Below, piece by piece: positions 27,653-35,504 of a stretch of DNA of 64,000 nucleotides. The notes under the pieces were generated by a model. It saw only the letters and a list, made by a program, of their open reading frames with translations, was not told where the DNA came from and did no database searches. The position numbers and the translations under genes are program-made. The stretch's first letter is position 1; the number at the start of each line of letters is the position of its first letter. Source of the DNA: Desulforhopalus singaporensis (GTDB lineage: Bacteria > Desulfobacterota > Desulfobulbia > Desulfobulbales > Desulfocapsaceae); contig NZ_FNJI01000010.1 in the NCBI RefSeq assembly GCF_900104445.1, positions 62,001-126,000 of the forward strand. Direction: 5' to 3'.

Positions 27653-28960
27653 ATGGATACCAGTCTGTACAACCAGCAACTGTTCTCATTTCTGTCTGCG
27701 TCCCCGACCCCGTTTCACTGCGTCGCGCAGATGAGCCGCATCTTGCAGCAACACGGCTTTACAAGGCTCAGAGAACAACAGTCATGGGGGCAGCTGTCCA
27801 AGGGATCGTACTATGTCGTCAGGCAACAGGGAGCAATCACCGCATTTACCCTTGGGACAGACGAGAAGATCACCGACGGCTTCAGGATAATCGGTGCCCA
27901 CACCGACAGTCCATGTCTGCAGCTTAAGCCAAAACCTGATGTGAAGACCGGATCTTTTCACCAGCTAGCGGTCGAGGTCTACGGAGGAAGCCTGCTGGCA
28001 CCTTGGTTTGACCGGGACCTCTCCATTGCCGGCAGGGTATGCGTAGCCCGGGACGACGGGTCGATAGACGTTTTTCTCGTCGATTTTGCAAGGCCGCTCG
28101 TTACCATTCCAAGCATCGCCATTCATCTGTTTCGGGAGGCTAATTCAAAACCGGATATCAACCAGCAGAAACACCTGCCCCCCATCATCGGCCAGTCGGT
28201 AGCAAAACAGTTGCCGGACTTTACCGAGATTTTAAAGGATCAAATGGCAAGAGAACATCCGGAAGCGTCCGGGCGGGAGATCCTTGGCTACGATCTTTTC
28301 TGTTACGATCACCAGGGCCCAATTTATACCGGGGTGAATAACGACTTCATCTCCGCCCCCAGACTTGACAATCTGCTGAGTTGCCACGCCGGCCTGACAG
28401 CTCTTATCCAAACCGACCGGACCAAAAACAGCATCCTCTTCTGCTCCAACCATGAAGAAAACGGTTCGCTGTCTGCGGCCGGAGCACAGGGATCCTTTAT
28501 CTCGGCTGTCCTGGAACGAATCATCCCCGAAGACGGTGAAAGAAGGCTGGCCCTTGCCTCATCTTTTCTGATCTCGGCAGACAACGCACACGCCACCCAC
28601 CCCAATTATCCAGAGAAGACCGATCCCGGCCATGAAATTCATCTCAACAAGGGCCCGGTAATAAAAATAAACGCCAACCAGAGATACACCTCTTCCGGTT
28701 TCAGTTCCGCAGTTTACAAACAGCTTTGCAGGATCTGCGCTGTCGACTGCCAGGAGTTCGTTATGCGCAGCGACCTCGCCTGCGGTTCTACCATAGGTCC
28801 GATGACCGCCGCCAGGCTCGGCGTTAACGGCGTTGATGTCGGGGCCCCGACCCTTGGCATGCACTCCATTCGTGAACTCACCGGACGCCGGGACCCGCTG
28901 CTTTTCCAGAGGCCGCTGGTAACATTTTTAACCTCGGACCTGCCCCGATCATGCAGCTGA
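27653..28960 (+). CDS. apeB: M18 family aminopeptidase
   Basis: 435 residues of the aspartyl aminopeptidase family M18. Metal-binding and active-site signatures: GAHTDSPCLQLKPKPD (His and Asp ligands, about residue 82), CSNHEENGS with Glu base and ligand, SADNAHATHPNY, and the C-terminal GVDVGAPTLGMHSIRE. It removes N-terminal acidic or neutral residues in the cytosol; no signal peptide. The length is usual for the family. Confidence 0.95.
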   Translation: MDTSLYNQQLFSFLSASPTPFHCVAQMSRILQQHGFTRLREQQSWGQLSKGSYYVVRQQGAITAFTLGTDEKITDGFRIIGAHTDSPCLQLKPKPDVKTGSFHQLAVEVYGGSLLAPWFDRDLSIAGRVCVARDDGSIDVFLVDFARPLVTIPSIAIHLFREANSKPDINQQKHLPPIIGQSVAKQLPDFTEILKDQMAREHPEASGREILGYDLFCYDHQGPIYTGVNNDFISAPRLDNLLSCHAGLTALIQTDRTKNSILFCSNHEENGSLSAAGAQGSFISAVLERIIPEDGERRLALASSFLISADNAHATHPNYPEKTDPGHEIHLNKGPVIKINANQRYTSSGFSSAVYKQLCRICAVDCQEFVMRSDLACGSTIGPMTAARLGVNGVDVGAPTLGMHSIRELTGRRDPLLFQRPLVTFLTSDLPRSCS

Positions 28961-29276
28961 AACCTGGCCGTTGCCAGCAGAGCACCGGCAGTCTGGCAAT
29001 AGACAGCCCGATCTATTTTAGCTTTTAATTTATTATCTGCATTCTCCTGTTGTGTTGCTGCGCTGCTTATCTTTCTGTTTTTTTTATATTTTACTAAATA
29101 TTAATCATAAGCTGCACAGAACCAAAAGAGCGCCCATTACTACATTGTGGTATTTACAAACCCACTTCATGTAAGTAGAATATGATTCAATTACATTGTA
29201 GTACCTTAGTGGTGTCATTCATCTTACGAGAATCCGCCGTTTTCTCCATTCAGCCTTCTCACGACCTGAACATTAA
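28961..29276. other. AT-rich intergenic region upstream of the molybdoenzyme operon
   Basis: 316 bp between the aminopeptidase stop and the TorD-like start. It is clearly more AT-rich than its surroundings, with T-runs around 29078-29110, and should carry the promoter of the molybdoenzyme operon. It contains a pair of near-identical 12-base boxes (annotated separately). No coding frame or RNA gene is evident. Confidence 0.55.
29141..29203 (+). promoter_or_regulatory. Paired 12-base boxes TACATTGTrGTA upstream of the molybdoenzyme operon
   Basis: TACATTGTGGTA (29141-29152) and TACATTGTAGTA (29192-29203) differ at one base and are 51 bp apart, close to five helical turns, so both face the same side. 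Each contains the small palindrome-like TACAnTGT core. This is how tandem regulator sites look, but I cannot name the regulator. Confidence 0.4.
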
Positions 29277-29840
29277 ATGCAAAACAGTTCCGCCGCCGAC
29301 CATGTCGCAACCATTTACCGTTTTTGTGCCCAGAGCATGCAGTATCCATCGGCTGAGTGGCTCACCGAACACTATTACAGCTCTCTTTACCTGCTGCTAG
29401 ACCACCTTGGTGCGAGTGAAGAGAAAAAGTCGCTTATGCAGGCTGTGGATGCAAGCAGCGACGCTCTCGAAGATCTGCAGGTAGAACACACCCGGCTTTT
29501 CATCAACGGTGTTCCACACGTGGCGGCTCCGCCCTATGGTTCGGTTTACCTGGAAAAAACCCTGCGGGGAAAATATTCGGAAAACATACTGCTCTACTAC
29601 AGGTCTCATGGGTTTGACCTGGGTGTCGGCGCGGACCTTCCCGACAGTATAGTGCATCAACTGGAGTTTCTTTCGTTTCTTGCAGAAGACAGAAACGTGG
29701 AAATCGAGCGCGAGTTTCTTGCCCGCTTTTTTCTGCCCTGGTTTCGAGCCTTTGCAGAAAGGGTAAAACAAACGGCTCAACATCCCTTTTATCGTATCAT
29801 AATTAGCCTTATTGATTTTTTCACAAAGGAGGAAGAGTAA
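29277..29840 (+). CDS. TorD/DmsD-family molybdoenzyme chaperone
   Basis: A 187-residue, mostly helical cytosolic protein. The segment LEDLQVEHTRLFINGVPHVAAPPYGSVYLE is the conserved core of the TorD/DmsD/NarJ chaperone family (E-x-x-R-L-F, then P-P-Y-x-S-x-Y), with LEFLSFLAE later. Such chaperones bind the Tat leader of their partner and assist cofactor insertion before export. The next gene, one base after the stop, encodes a Tat-exported molybdoenzyme, its obvious client. Confidence 0.9.
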   Translation: MQNSSAADHVATIYRFCAQSMQYPSAEWLTEHYYSSLYLLLDHLGASEEKKSLMQAVDASSDALEDLQVEHTRLFINGVPHVAAPPYGSVYLEKTLRGKYSENILLYYRSHGFDLGVGADLPDSIVHQLEFLSFLAEDRNVEIEREFLARFFLPWFRAFAERVKQTAQHPFYRIIISLIDFFTKEEE

Positions 29841-29841
29841 T

Positions 29842-32085
29842 ATGGCGTTTAATTTAACGAGGCGTAAATTCTTACAATCTGCCTCACTGGCAGCAGTTGC
29901 GTTACCACTTTCGGAAGCAATCGCCTCTGAAACATCCATACAGCGTTCACCCCTTGAAAGCACCGGCTCCTTCGGCGACGAAACGGTCGTTGGCGGGGTA
30001 TGCGAGATGTGTTTCTGGCGTTGCCAGCTGGTCGGCAAGAAACGGGGCGACCGCCTCATAAAGCTTGAAGGCAACCCGAAGTCCATCGATAACGGAACCA
30101 GTATCTGTGCCCGTGGTAATGCGGGTATCAAGCTTCTTTACGACCCGGACAGGCTGAAATACCCCCTCAAGAATGTCGGCGAAAGGGGCAACCCGAAGTG
30201 GAAAAGAATCAGCTGGCAGGAAGCACTTGACGAGTGCGGCACCAAGCTCAAGCAGGTTCACGAAAAATACGGTGCCCAGGGATTGTGCATGTTCCCGCAC
30301 GGTTCCAGCGCCAAATATCCGATGCACTTCATGGAGCGTACCCTCGGCACCCACAATGTGAGCGAGGCGTCCTTCTACCAGTGCCGCGGTATCCGCGACA
30401 CCGCCTACCTAGCCACCATCGGCAAAGCTCCCGGAGAAAACGTGGATATGCCCAACGCCAAGGTCATCATGCTCCTGGGCGGTCATTTTGGCGAAAATGT
30501 TCATGTCAGCCATATCAAGCGGTACATCAAAGGGCTCGAGAACGGGGCCAAACTTATCGTGGTGGACCCCAGGTTTTCAGCATCGGCAGCAAAATCCGAC
30601 GTGTGGGTCCGTATAAAGCCGGGTACCGATACCGCCTTTCTGCTGGCGATCATGAACTACCTCATCATCAACAAAAAATACGATGAGGAGTTCGTCGATG
30701 AGTATGGCGATGGCCTTGAAGAACTGCAGGCAGGGATCAAGCAGTGGACTCTTGAAAAAGCCGCCGCTGAATGCGACATCCCTGCCGCTCAGATCAAGGA
30801 GGTTGCCGAACTTCTTGCCGCTAACTCGCCAAACGTCTCCATTCATCCGGGACGCCATGTATCCTGGTATGGCAACGATTTTCAGCGCCAGCGCGCCCTG
30901 GCCTGCCTCACCGGTCTGCTCGGAGCCTTTTACGTCAAGGGCGGCTGGGTTCCGGGTAAAGGTCCCAAAGTCGGTGCTATCAGCTGGGCCAAGCATGATC
31001 ACGGCGATGAGCACAACCTCAACATGAACGAAGATGAGGAACGTCTCTACCCTTACGCCCCTCCGGGCACCCCGACGGAACTGATCCGGGATGCGGCGCT
31101 TACGGGTAAACCATACCCGATAAAAGGATGTGTCATCTGGGGTCAGAACCCGATCCAGACCATTCCCGGACAGGACAAGATGAAAGAGGTCCTGAAGCAG
31201 ATGGATTTCGTCATGTGCGTGGATGTCATGCCAACCGATGTGACCATGTGGGCCGACATCCTGCTGCCTGAAGTAAGTTACCTGGAAAGATACGACTATA
31301 TAAAGACCGGAACCCAGTGGGATTTCGCCGACAACCACCTCCAGTTCATCGCTCCGCGTATGCCGCTTGCCGAGCCAATGTTCGAACGAAAAGACCAGGT
31401 GTATATAACCAACGAAATAGCCAGGCGCATGGGGTTTGAAAAAGAGATCCCCGTATCATCCGCCATGGAGATGGTGGAGAAGAACCTGGAAGTTGCGGGT
31501 CTTACCCTGGATCAGGTCAGAAAAGAGGGCGGTATCCATACACGTCCGGGCAAAGACCCGTACGCCATGCCGGAGGATTTCGAAGTACTGTTTTACAATG
31601 AGGACATCGAAGACGCCGGATTTCCTGGAATACCAACCTACAAACCGACCGAGCCACCGCCTGCGGGCTACACCCGTCTTCTCTACGGCCGGGTACCGGT
31701 CCATACATTCAACAGAACCCAGAACAACGTATGGCTCAACAGGGCGATGCCGGAAAATCCGGTGTGGATCAATGATGAACTGGCCGCCAAGATGGGGCTG
31801 TCCGACGGAGATACCGTCGGTCTGGTCAACCAGGACGGCTTTTCATCGCGTACAACCACCACGGTAAAGACCACCCCCGGCATCAGAAAAGATGCTATTT
31901 ACATGGCCCACGGCTACGGTTCGGCCAACCCGCTGCTGACTGTTGGTGCAGACGCCGGGGTCGACGACCAGAGCCTTATCACCAAAATTACCGTTGATGA
32001 GGAAACCGGGGCGCACGGCATGAGGACCAACTTCGTCAAGCTCGTCAAAGACGGTAAGGTTCTCGATATTCCCACTTCGGCCTAA
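29842..32085 (+). CDS. Tat-exported molybdopterin oxidoreductase, PsrA/PhsA-like catalytic subunit
   Basis: 747 residues from ATG 29842, preceded by AAAGGAGG; the longer ORF start at 29812 lies inside the chaperone gene. The N-terminus is a Tat leader (TRRKFLQSASLAAVALPL). Cys54, 57, 61 and 89 (CEMCFWRC...C) form the [4Fe-4S] site. The DMSO-reductase fold follows (SWQEALDECG, VIMLLGGHFGEN, LIVVDPRFSASAAKSDVWVRIKPGTD, IWGQNPIQTIPG). Cys181 in SFYQCRGIRD is the likely Mo ligand, as in thiosulfate/polysulfide reductases; no Sec codon is present. The substrate (thiosulfate, polysulfide, tetrathionate or other) cannot be read from sequence. Its Fe-S partner follows 33 bases on; no membrane quinol subunit is encoded nearby. 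Confidence 0.9.
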   Translation: MAFNLTRRKFLQSASLAAVALPLSEAIASETSIQRSPLESTGSFGDETVVGGVCEMCFWRCQLVGKKRGDRLIKLEGNPKSIDNGTSICARGNAGIKLLYDPDRLKYPLKNVGERGNPKWKRISWQEALDECGTKLKQVHEKYGAQGLCMFPHGSSAKYPMHFMERTLGTHNVSEASFYQCRGIRDTAYLATIGKAPGENVDMPNAKVIMLLGGHFGENVHVSHIKRYIKGLENGAKLIVVDPRFSASAAKSDVWVRIKPGTDTAFLLAIMNYLIINKKYDEEFVDEYGDGLEELQAGIKQWTLEKAAAECDIPAAQIKEVAELLAANSPNVSIHPGRHVSWYGNDFQRQRALACLTGLLGAFYVKGGWVPGKGPKVGAISWAKHDHGDEHNLNMNEDEERLYPYAPPGTPTELIRDAALTGKPYPIKGCVIWGQNPIQTIPGQDKMKEVLKQMDFVMCVDVMPTDVTMWADILLPEVSYLERYDYIKTGTQWDFADNHLQFIAPRMPLAEPMFERKDQVYITNEIARRMGFEKEIPVSSAMEMVEKNLEVAGLTLDQVRKEGGIHTRPGKDPYAMPEDFEVLFYNEDIEDAGFPGIPTYKPTEPPPAGYTRLLYGRVPVHTFNRTQNNVWLNRAMPENPVWINDELAAKMGLSDGDTVGLVNQDGFSSRTTTTVKTTPGIRKDAIYMAHGYGSANPLLTVGADAGVDDQSLITKITVDEETGAHGMRTNFVKLVKDGKVLDIPTSA

Positions 32086-32118
32086 ATTCAGCTTTAAAGG
32101 TAAATTCAGGAGGATACA

Positions 32119-32922
32119 ATGCAATATGGAATGATTATCGACCTTGAACGATGTGTTGGCTGCCACGCCTGTACCATCGCCTGCAAAGCAGAGTGGGAGG
32201 TCCCCGTAGAATTTAACAGAAACTGGGTCTATCGCATGGGCCCAAGCAAGGTGGGCAATGAGATTGCAGCCACCTACTATCCCGGACTGTGCAACCACTG
32301 CACCGAACCGGTATGCGTTCCCGAATGTCCGGCCGACACCGAAGACGTAACGTTTACCGATCCCAAGACCGGCAAAACCGTTACCATGGAGGTTGCGGCA
32401 ACCTGGAAGGATCCTTTCGACGGAACCGTACAGGTGGACAAGAACAGATGCATAGGTTGCGGCGCCTGCGCCGACGCCTGTCCGTATAATGCCCGCTATG
32501 TCAACCCGGACCTGACCGACGACGTTTCAGAAGACGGCAAGGTTGACAAATGCACCTACTGCCAGCCTCGTCTGCAGGCCGGCCTGGAGCCCGCGTGCGT
32601 CCAGACCTGCATAACCGGGGCGCGTATTTTCGGCGATCTCGACGATCCGAACTCGGAGGTGGCCAAATATGTCAAAAAAGGCGCCAAGGGACTTGAGGCT
32701 GAAGGCGGGGATTTGGGACCGAACTCGAGGTATATAGGCAAGAAAAAGGACATGGCTCTTCTTTTCAACAGCTACACCCCAGAGCTGGCCGATATGAATA
32801 AGGTGAGAAGACGCGCCATGATAGCATCACTGGTTAAACCGGCGGTAAAACAGCTTCAGGGACTCGGACTGCTTGGCGCCGCTGGTATCTTGGTCGCCAA
32901 AAAACTCTCGGAAGATAAATAG
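32119..32922 (+). CDS. Four-cluster ferredoxin-type subunit of the molybdoenzyme (PsrB/PhsB-like)
   Basis: 267 residues with four cysteine groups for [4Fe-4S] clusters: CVGCHACTIACK, CNHCTEPVCVPECP, CIGCGACADACPYN and CTYCQPRL...CVQTC. This is the DmsB/PhsB/NrfC electron-transfer subunit pattern. The N-terminus has no signal, so it should cross with the Tat-bearing catalytic subunit. The last 30 residues hold a short hydrophobic stretch (GLGLLGAAGILVA) followed by KK, which may be a membrane anchor. A strong terminator follows, so the operon ends here without the NrfD/PsrC-type membrane subunit. Confidence 0.92.
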   Translation: MQYGMIIDLERCVGCHACTIACKAEWEVPVEFNRNWVYRMGPSKVGNEIAATYYPGLCNHCTEPVCVPECPADTEDVTFTDPKTGKTVTMEVAATWKDPFDGTVQVDKNRCIGCGACADACPYNARYVNPDLTDDVSEDGKVDKCTYCQPRLQAGLEPACVQTCITGARIFGDLDDPNSEVAKYVKKGAKGLEAEGGDLGPNSRYIGKKKDMALLFNSYTPELADMNKVRRRAMIASLVKPAVKQLQGLGLLGAAGILVAKKLSEDK

Positions 32923-32968
32923 GACCACAACACAAGGCTTGCAGACCGCCTGGTTCTGACTCCGGCAG

Positions 32969-33009
32969 AAAGCGTGATAATCATTTGCTTGATTATCACG
33001 CTTTTTTTT
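32969..33009 (+). terminator. Rho-independent terminator of the molybdoenzyme operon
   Basis: A 15-base perfect stem (AAAGCGTGATAATCA with TGATTATCACGCTTT) and a six-base loop at 32984-32989 are followed by a run of T to 33009. It is the strongest terminator in this part of the window. Confidence 0.95.
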
Positions 33010-33099
33010 GTATTATCTGCACTCCGGCGCCAGGGTTTCCCGCCGGGCGAGCATTAACCATCACCCACTGTATATTACCCTATAATCAAGGTTCATATT

Positions 33100-34785
33100 A
33101 TGAGCACAGATGACAAAAAGATTATCTACTCGATGATCAGAGTGAGTAAATATTATGACAACAAACCTGTCTTAAAAGATATCTCACTCTCCTATTTTTA
33201 CGGCGCCAAGATCGGTGTCCTCGGACTCAACGGCTCGGGCAAAAGTACGCTGTTGAAGATTCTGGCCGGAATAGATACCGAATTCAACGGCGAGACCCAC
33301 CTGTCCCCCGGGCTAAAGGTTGATTATCTGCCACAGGAACCGGAGCTTTCCCCGGAAAAAACCGTGAAACAGATTGTCGAAGAAGGAGTGCAGGACACGG
33401 TCGACCTGCTCAATGAGTTCAACGAGATCAACGAAAAATTCGCCGAGCCCATGTCAGACGAAGAGATGCAGGATCTCATCGACAGACAGGGCGTGGTGCA
33501 GGACAGGCTCGACACCTTGAACGCCTGGGATCTCGACAGCCGCCTCGAAATGGCGATGGACGCTCTGCGCTGCCCGCCGTCTGATACATTATGCAAGGTC
33601 CTCTCCGGTGGGGAAAAACGAAGAGTGGCTCTTTGCCGGATACTCTTGAAGCAGCCTGATATATTGCTTCTTGACGAGCCGACCAACCATCTGGACGCCG
33701 AATCGGTCGCCTGGCTGGAACATCACCTGCAATCCTATCCCGGTACTATCATCGCCGTCACCCACGACCGCTATTTCCTCGACAACGTCGCCGGATGGAT
33801 TCTTGAGCTGGATAGAGGAGTCGGAATCCCGTGGAAGGGAAACTATTCATCCTGGCTTGACCAGAAGCAGAAACGGCTGGCCCTCGAGGAAAAGAAAGAG
33901 TCCGATCGACAGAGGACCCTGAAAAGAGAGCTGGAGTGGATCAAGATGAGTCCCAAGGGCAGAAGGGTCAAGTCCAAGGCGCGCATAAGCTCCTATGAAA
34001 AACTGCTGGGTACGGAAACGGAGAAGCTGGCCAAGGATCTTGAAATTTTTATTCCGCCCGGTCCCAGGCTTGGCAAGGTTGTCATCGAAGCAACAGGGGT
34101 AAACAAGGGCTTTGGAGAGAGGCTGCTGGTCGGGGATATGAATTTTACCCTCCCCCCCGGCGGAATTGTGGGGGTCATTGGACCAAACGGTGCCGGTAAA
34201 ACCACCCTTTTCAAAATGATCACCGGTCAGGAGAATCCCGACTCCGGTGAGCTCAGGGTCGGTGAGACCGTCAAGCTCGCTTACGTCGACCAGAACAGGG
34301 ACCAGCTCAACCCCGAGCAATCGATATGGGAGGCCATATCCGACGGACAGGACACCGTATGGCTGGGCACCAGGGAGGTCAACAGCAGGGCATACGTCGG
34401 CAAGTTCAATTTTTCCGGGTCCGATCAACAGAAAAAGGTCGGAATTCTCTCGGGAGGACAGCGTAACAGGGTTCATCTTGCAAGAACCCTGAAAGAGGGC
34501 GGAAACGTCCTGCTGCTCGACGAACCCACCAACGATCTTGACGTCAATACCTTAAGAGCGCTGGAGGAAGCGCTGGAAAATTTCGGCGGCTGCGCTGTGG
34601 TTATAAGTCACGACCGCTGGTTTCTCGACCGGATCGCCACCCATATCCTCGCGTTTGAGGGAGATTCGCGGGTGGTATGGTTCGAGGGCAATTACTCCGA
34701 TTACGAAAAAGACAAAAAAGCCCGTCTTGGCAGTGAGGCCGATCAGCCCCACAGGATCAAGTACAGAAGTCTTACCAGGGATTAA
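33100..34785 (+). CDS. ettA: ABC-F protein EttA, energy-dependent translational throttle
   Basis: 561 residues with two ABC ATPase domains and no membrane segments. Domain 1 has GLNGSGKST, LSGGEKRRV and LLLDEPTNHLD; domain 2 has GPNGAGKTT, LSGGQRNRV and LLLDEPTNDLD. Between them is the charged helical linker (QKRLALEEKKESDRQRTLKRELEWI) and, in domain 1, the arm region (DLLNEFNEINEKFAEP) that contacts the ribosome. EttA gates the 70S initiation complex by ATP/ADP ratio. The length and arm are those of EttA rather than Uup. Confidence 0.95.
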   Translation: MSTDDKKIIYSMIRVSKYYDNKPVLKDISLSYFYGAKIGVLGLNGSGKSTLLKILAGIDTEFNGETHLSPGLKVDYLPQEPELSPEKTVKQIVEEGVQDTVDLLNEFNEINEKFAEPMSDEEMQDLIDRQGVVQDRLDTLNAWDLDSRLEMAMDALRCPPSDTLCKVLSGGEKRRVALCRILLKQPDILLLDEPTNHLDAESVAWLEHHLQSYPGTIIAVTHDRYFLDNVAGWILELDRGVGIPWKGNYSSWLDQKQKRLALEEKKESDRQRTLKRELEWIKMSPKGRRVKSKARISSYEKLLGTETEKLAKDLEIFIPPGPRLGKVVIEATGVNKGFGERLLVGDMNFTLPPGGIVGVIGPNGAGKTTLFKMITGQENPDSGELRVGETVKLAYVDQNRDQLNPEQSIWEAISDGQDTVWLGTREVNSRAYVGKFNFSGSDQQKKVGILSGGQRNRVHLARTLKEGGNVLLLDEPTNDLDVNTLRALEEALENFGGCAVVISHDRWFLDRIATHILAFEGDSRVVWFEGNYSDYEKDKKARLGSEADQPHRIKYRSLTRD

Positions 34786-34802
34786 GCCTCAACACGGTTT
34801 GT

Positions 34803-34852
34803 CCTGCATACCCGCTAACGGCCGGTGACCGGCTCTTGGGTAGTTATGCAGG
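34803..34852. terminator. Nested inverted repeat between convergent ettA and tsaC
   Basis: Outer arms CCTGCATA (34803-34810) and TATGCAGG (34845-34852) enclose CCC/GGG and an inner GCCGG-TGA-CCGGC hairpin. The 50-bp element sits between two convergent genes and could stop transcription in both directions, although it lacks a T-run. Confidence 0.5.
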
Positions 34853-34865
34853 CCTCTGTTCCCCT

Positions 34866-35504
34866 TCAGTTACTGCCGTCGTCCGGCAGTAACTGGTCGT
34901 CTATCTTGAGCTCCCCCTGTCTGATAACGGCCAGACGTCCATTTTTTGTGGTTACAATGGTCGACCAGACCGGTCCGGCGGATACTATGCCTTCGAGAAT
35001 ATAGTCGACAGCGTCGCCGAAAACGGTCAGGACTTCTTCGGCCGACGCTGCCGCCTCCATCCCTGAGAGGTTGGCGCTGGTTGCGGTTACCGGGGCGCCG
35101 AAATGCGCCAGCAGGCTCCTGGCGACAGGGTGCGGGCTGATACGGATCCCGACAGTTTTGGTGTTTGCCGTCAATTTTGGGTTGACGCAGTCAAGAGCCG
35201 GAAAAATAAGCGTGAGCGGTCCCGGCCAGTACCTGGACATCAGGTCCCTGTAACCGTCCGGGATTGTTGAGACCAGCTGATTGAGTTGTTGGCACCTTTG
35301 AACCAGGAGAAGTATCGGTTTATCCGCGCTTCTTTTTTTGAGACTAAAAAGCCTCTCCACCGCTCTGTCGTTACACGGATCGACCGCAAGGCCGTAGGAC
35401 GTTTCGGTGGGAAAGGCGACCACTTTCCCCTGCCTTAGATATTCGGCGGCAAGGGAAACCGATCGCCCGATACGACTCTTTAACTGGTGATCAGACCTGG
35501 ACAT
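34866..35504 (-). CDS. tsaC: L-threonylcarbamoyladenylate synthase (TsaC/Sua5/YciO family)
   Basis: 212 residues with the YrdC fold: the N-terminal strand GKVVAFPTETSYGLAVDP, KKRSADKPILLLV, RYWPGPLTLIF, VGIRISPHPVARSL and PVTATSANLSG. The enzyme makes threonylcarbamoyl-AMP for the t6A37 modification of tRNA. The start overlaps the end of the purD-purE fusion by 14 bases in another frame, so translation is probably coupled. No C-terminal Sua5 domain is present, so it is the short form. The final codons form a perfect hairpin. Confidence 0.92.
   Translation of the reverse strand: MSRSDHQLKSRIGRSVSLAAEYLRQGKVVAFPTETSYGLAVDPCNDRAVERLFSLKKRSADKPILLLVQRCQQLNQLVSTIPDGYRDLMSRYWPGPLTLIFPALDCVNPKLTANTKTVGIRISPHPVARSLLAHFGAPVTATSANLSGMEAAASAEEVLTVFGDAVDYILEGIVSAGPVWSTIVTTKNGRLAVIRQGELKIDDQLLPDDGSN
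34867..34895 (-). other. Perfect 11-bp hairpin covering the tsaC stop codon
   Basis: CAGTTACTGCC (34867-34877) and GGCAGTAACTG (34885-34895) pair without mismatch around a seven-base loop. The last nine codons and the stop of tsaC are all inside it. No T-run follows on the minus strand, so it is more likely an RNA 3'-end stabiliser or processed end than a classical terminator. Confidence 0.6.

Noticed and set aside
29842-32085. Formate dehydrogenase with selenocysteine
   Set aside because: There is no in-frame TGA, and the ligand position has Cys in SFYQCRGIRD, as in PsrA/PhsA-type enzymes.
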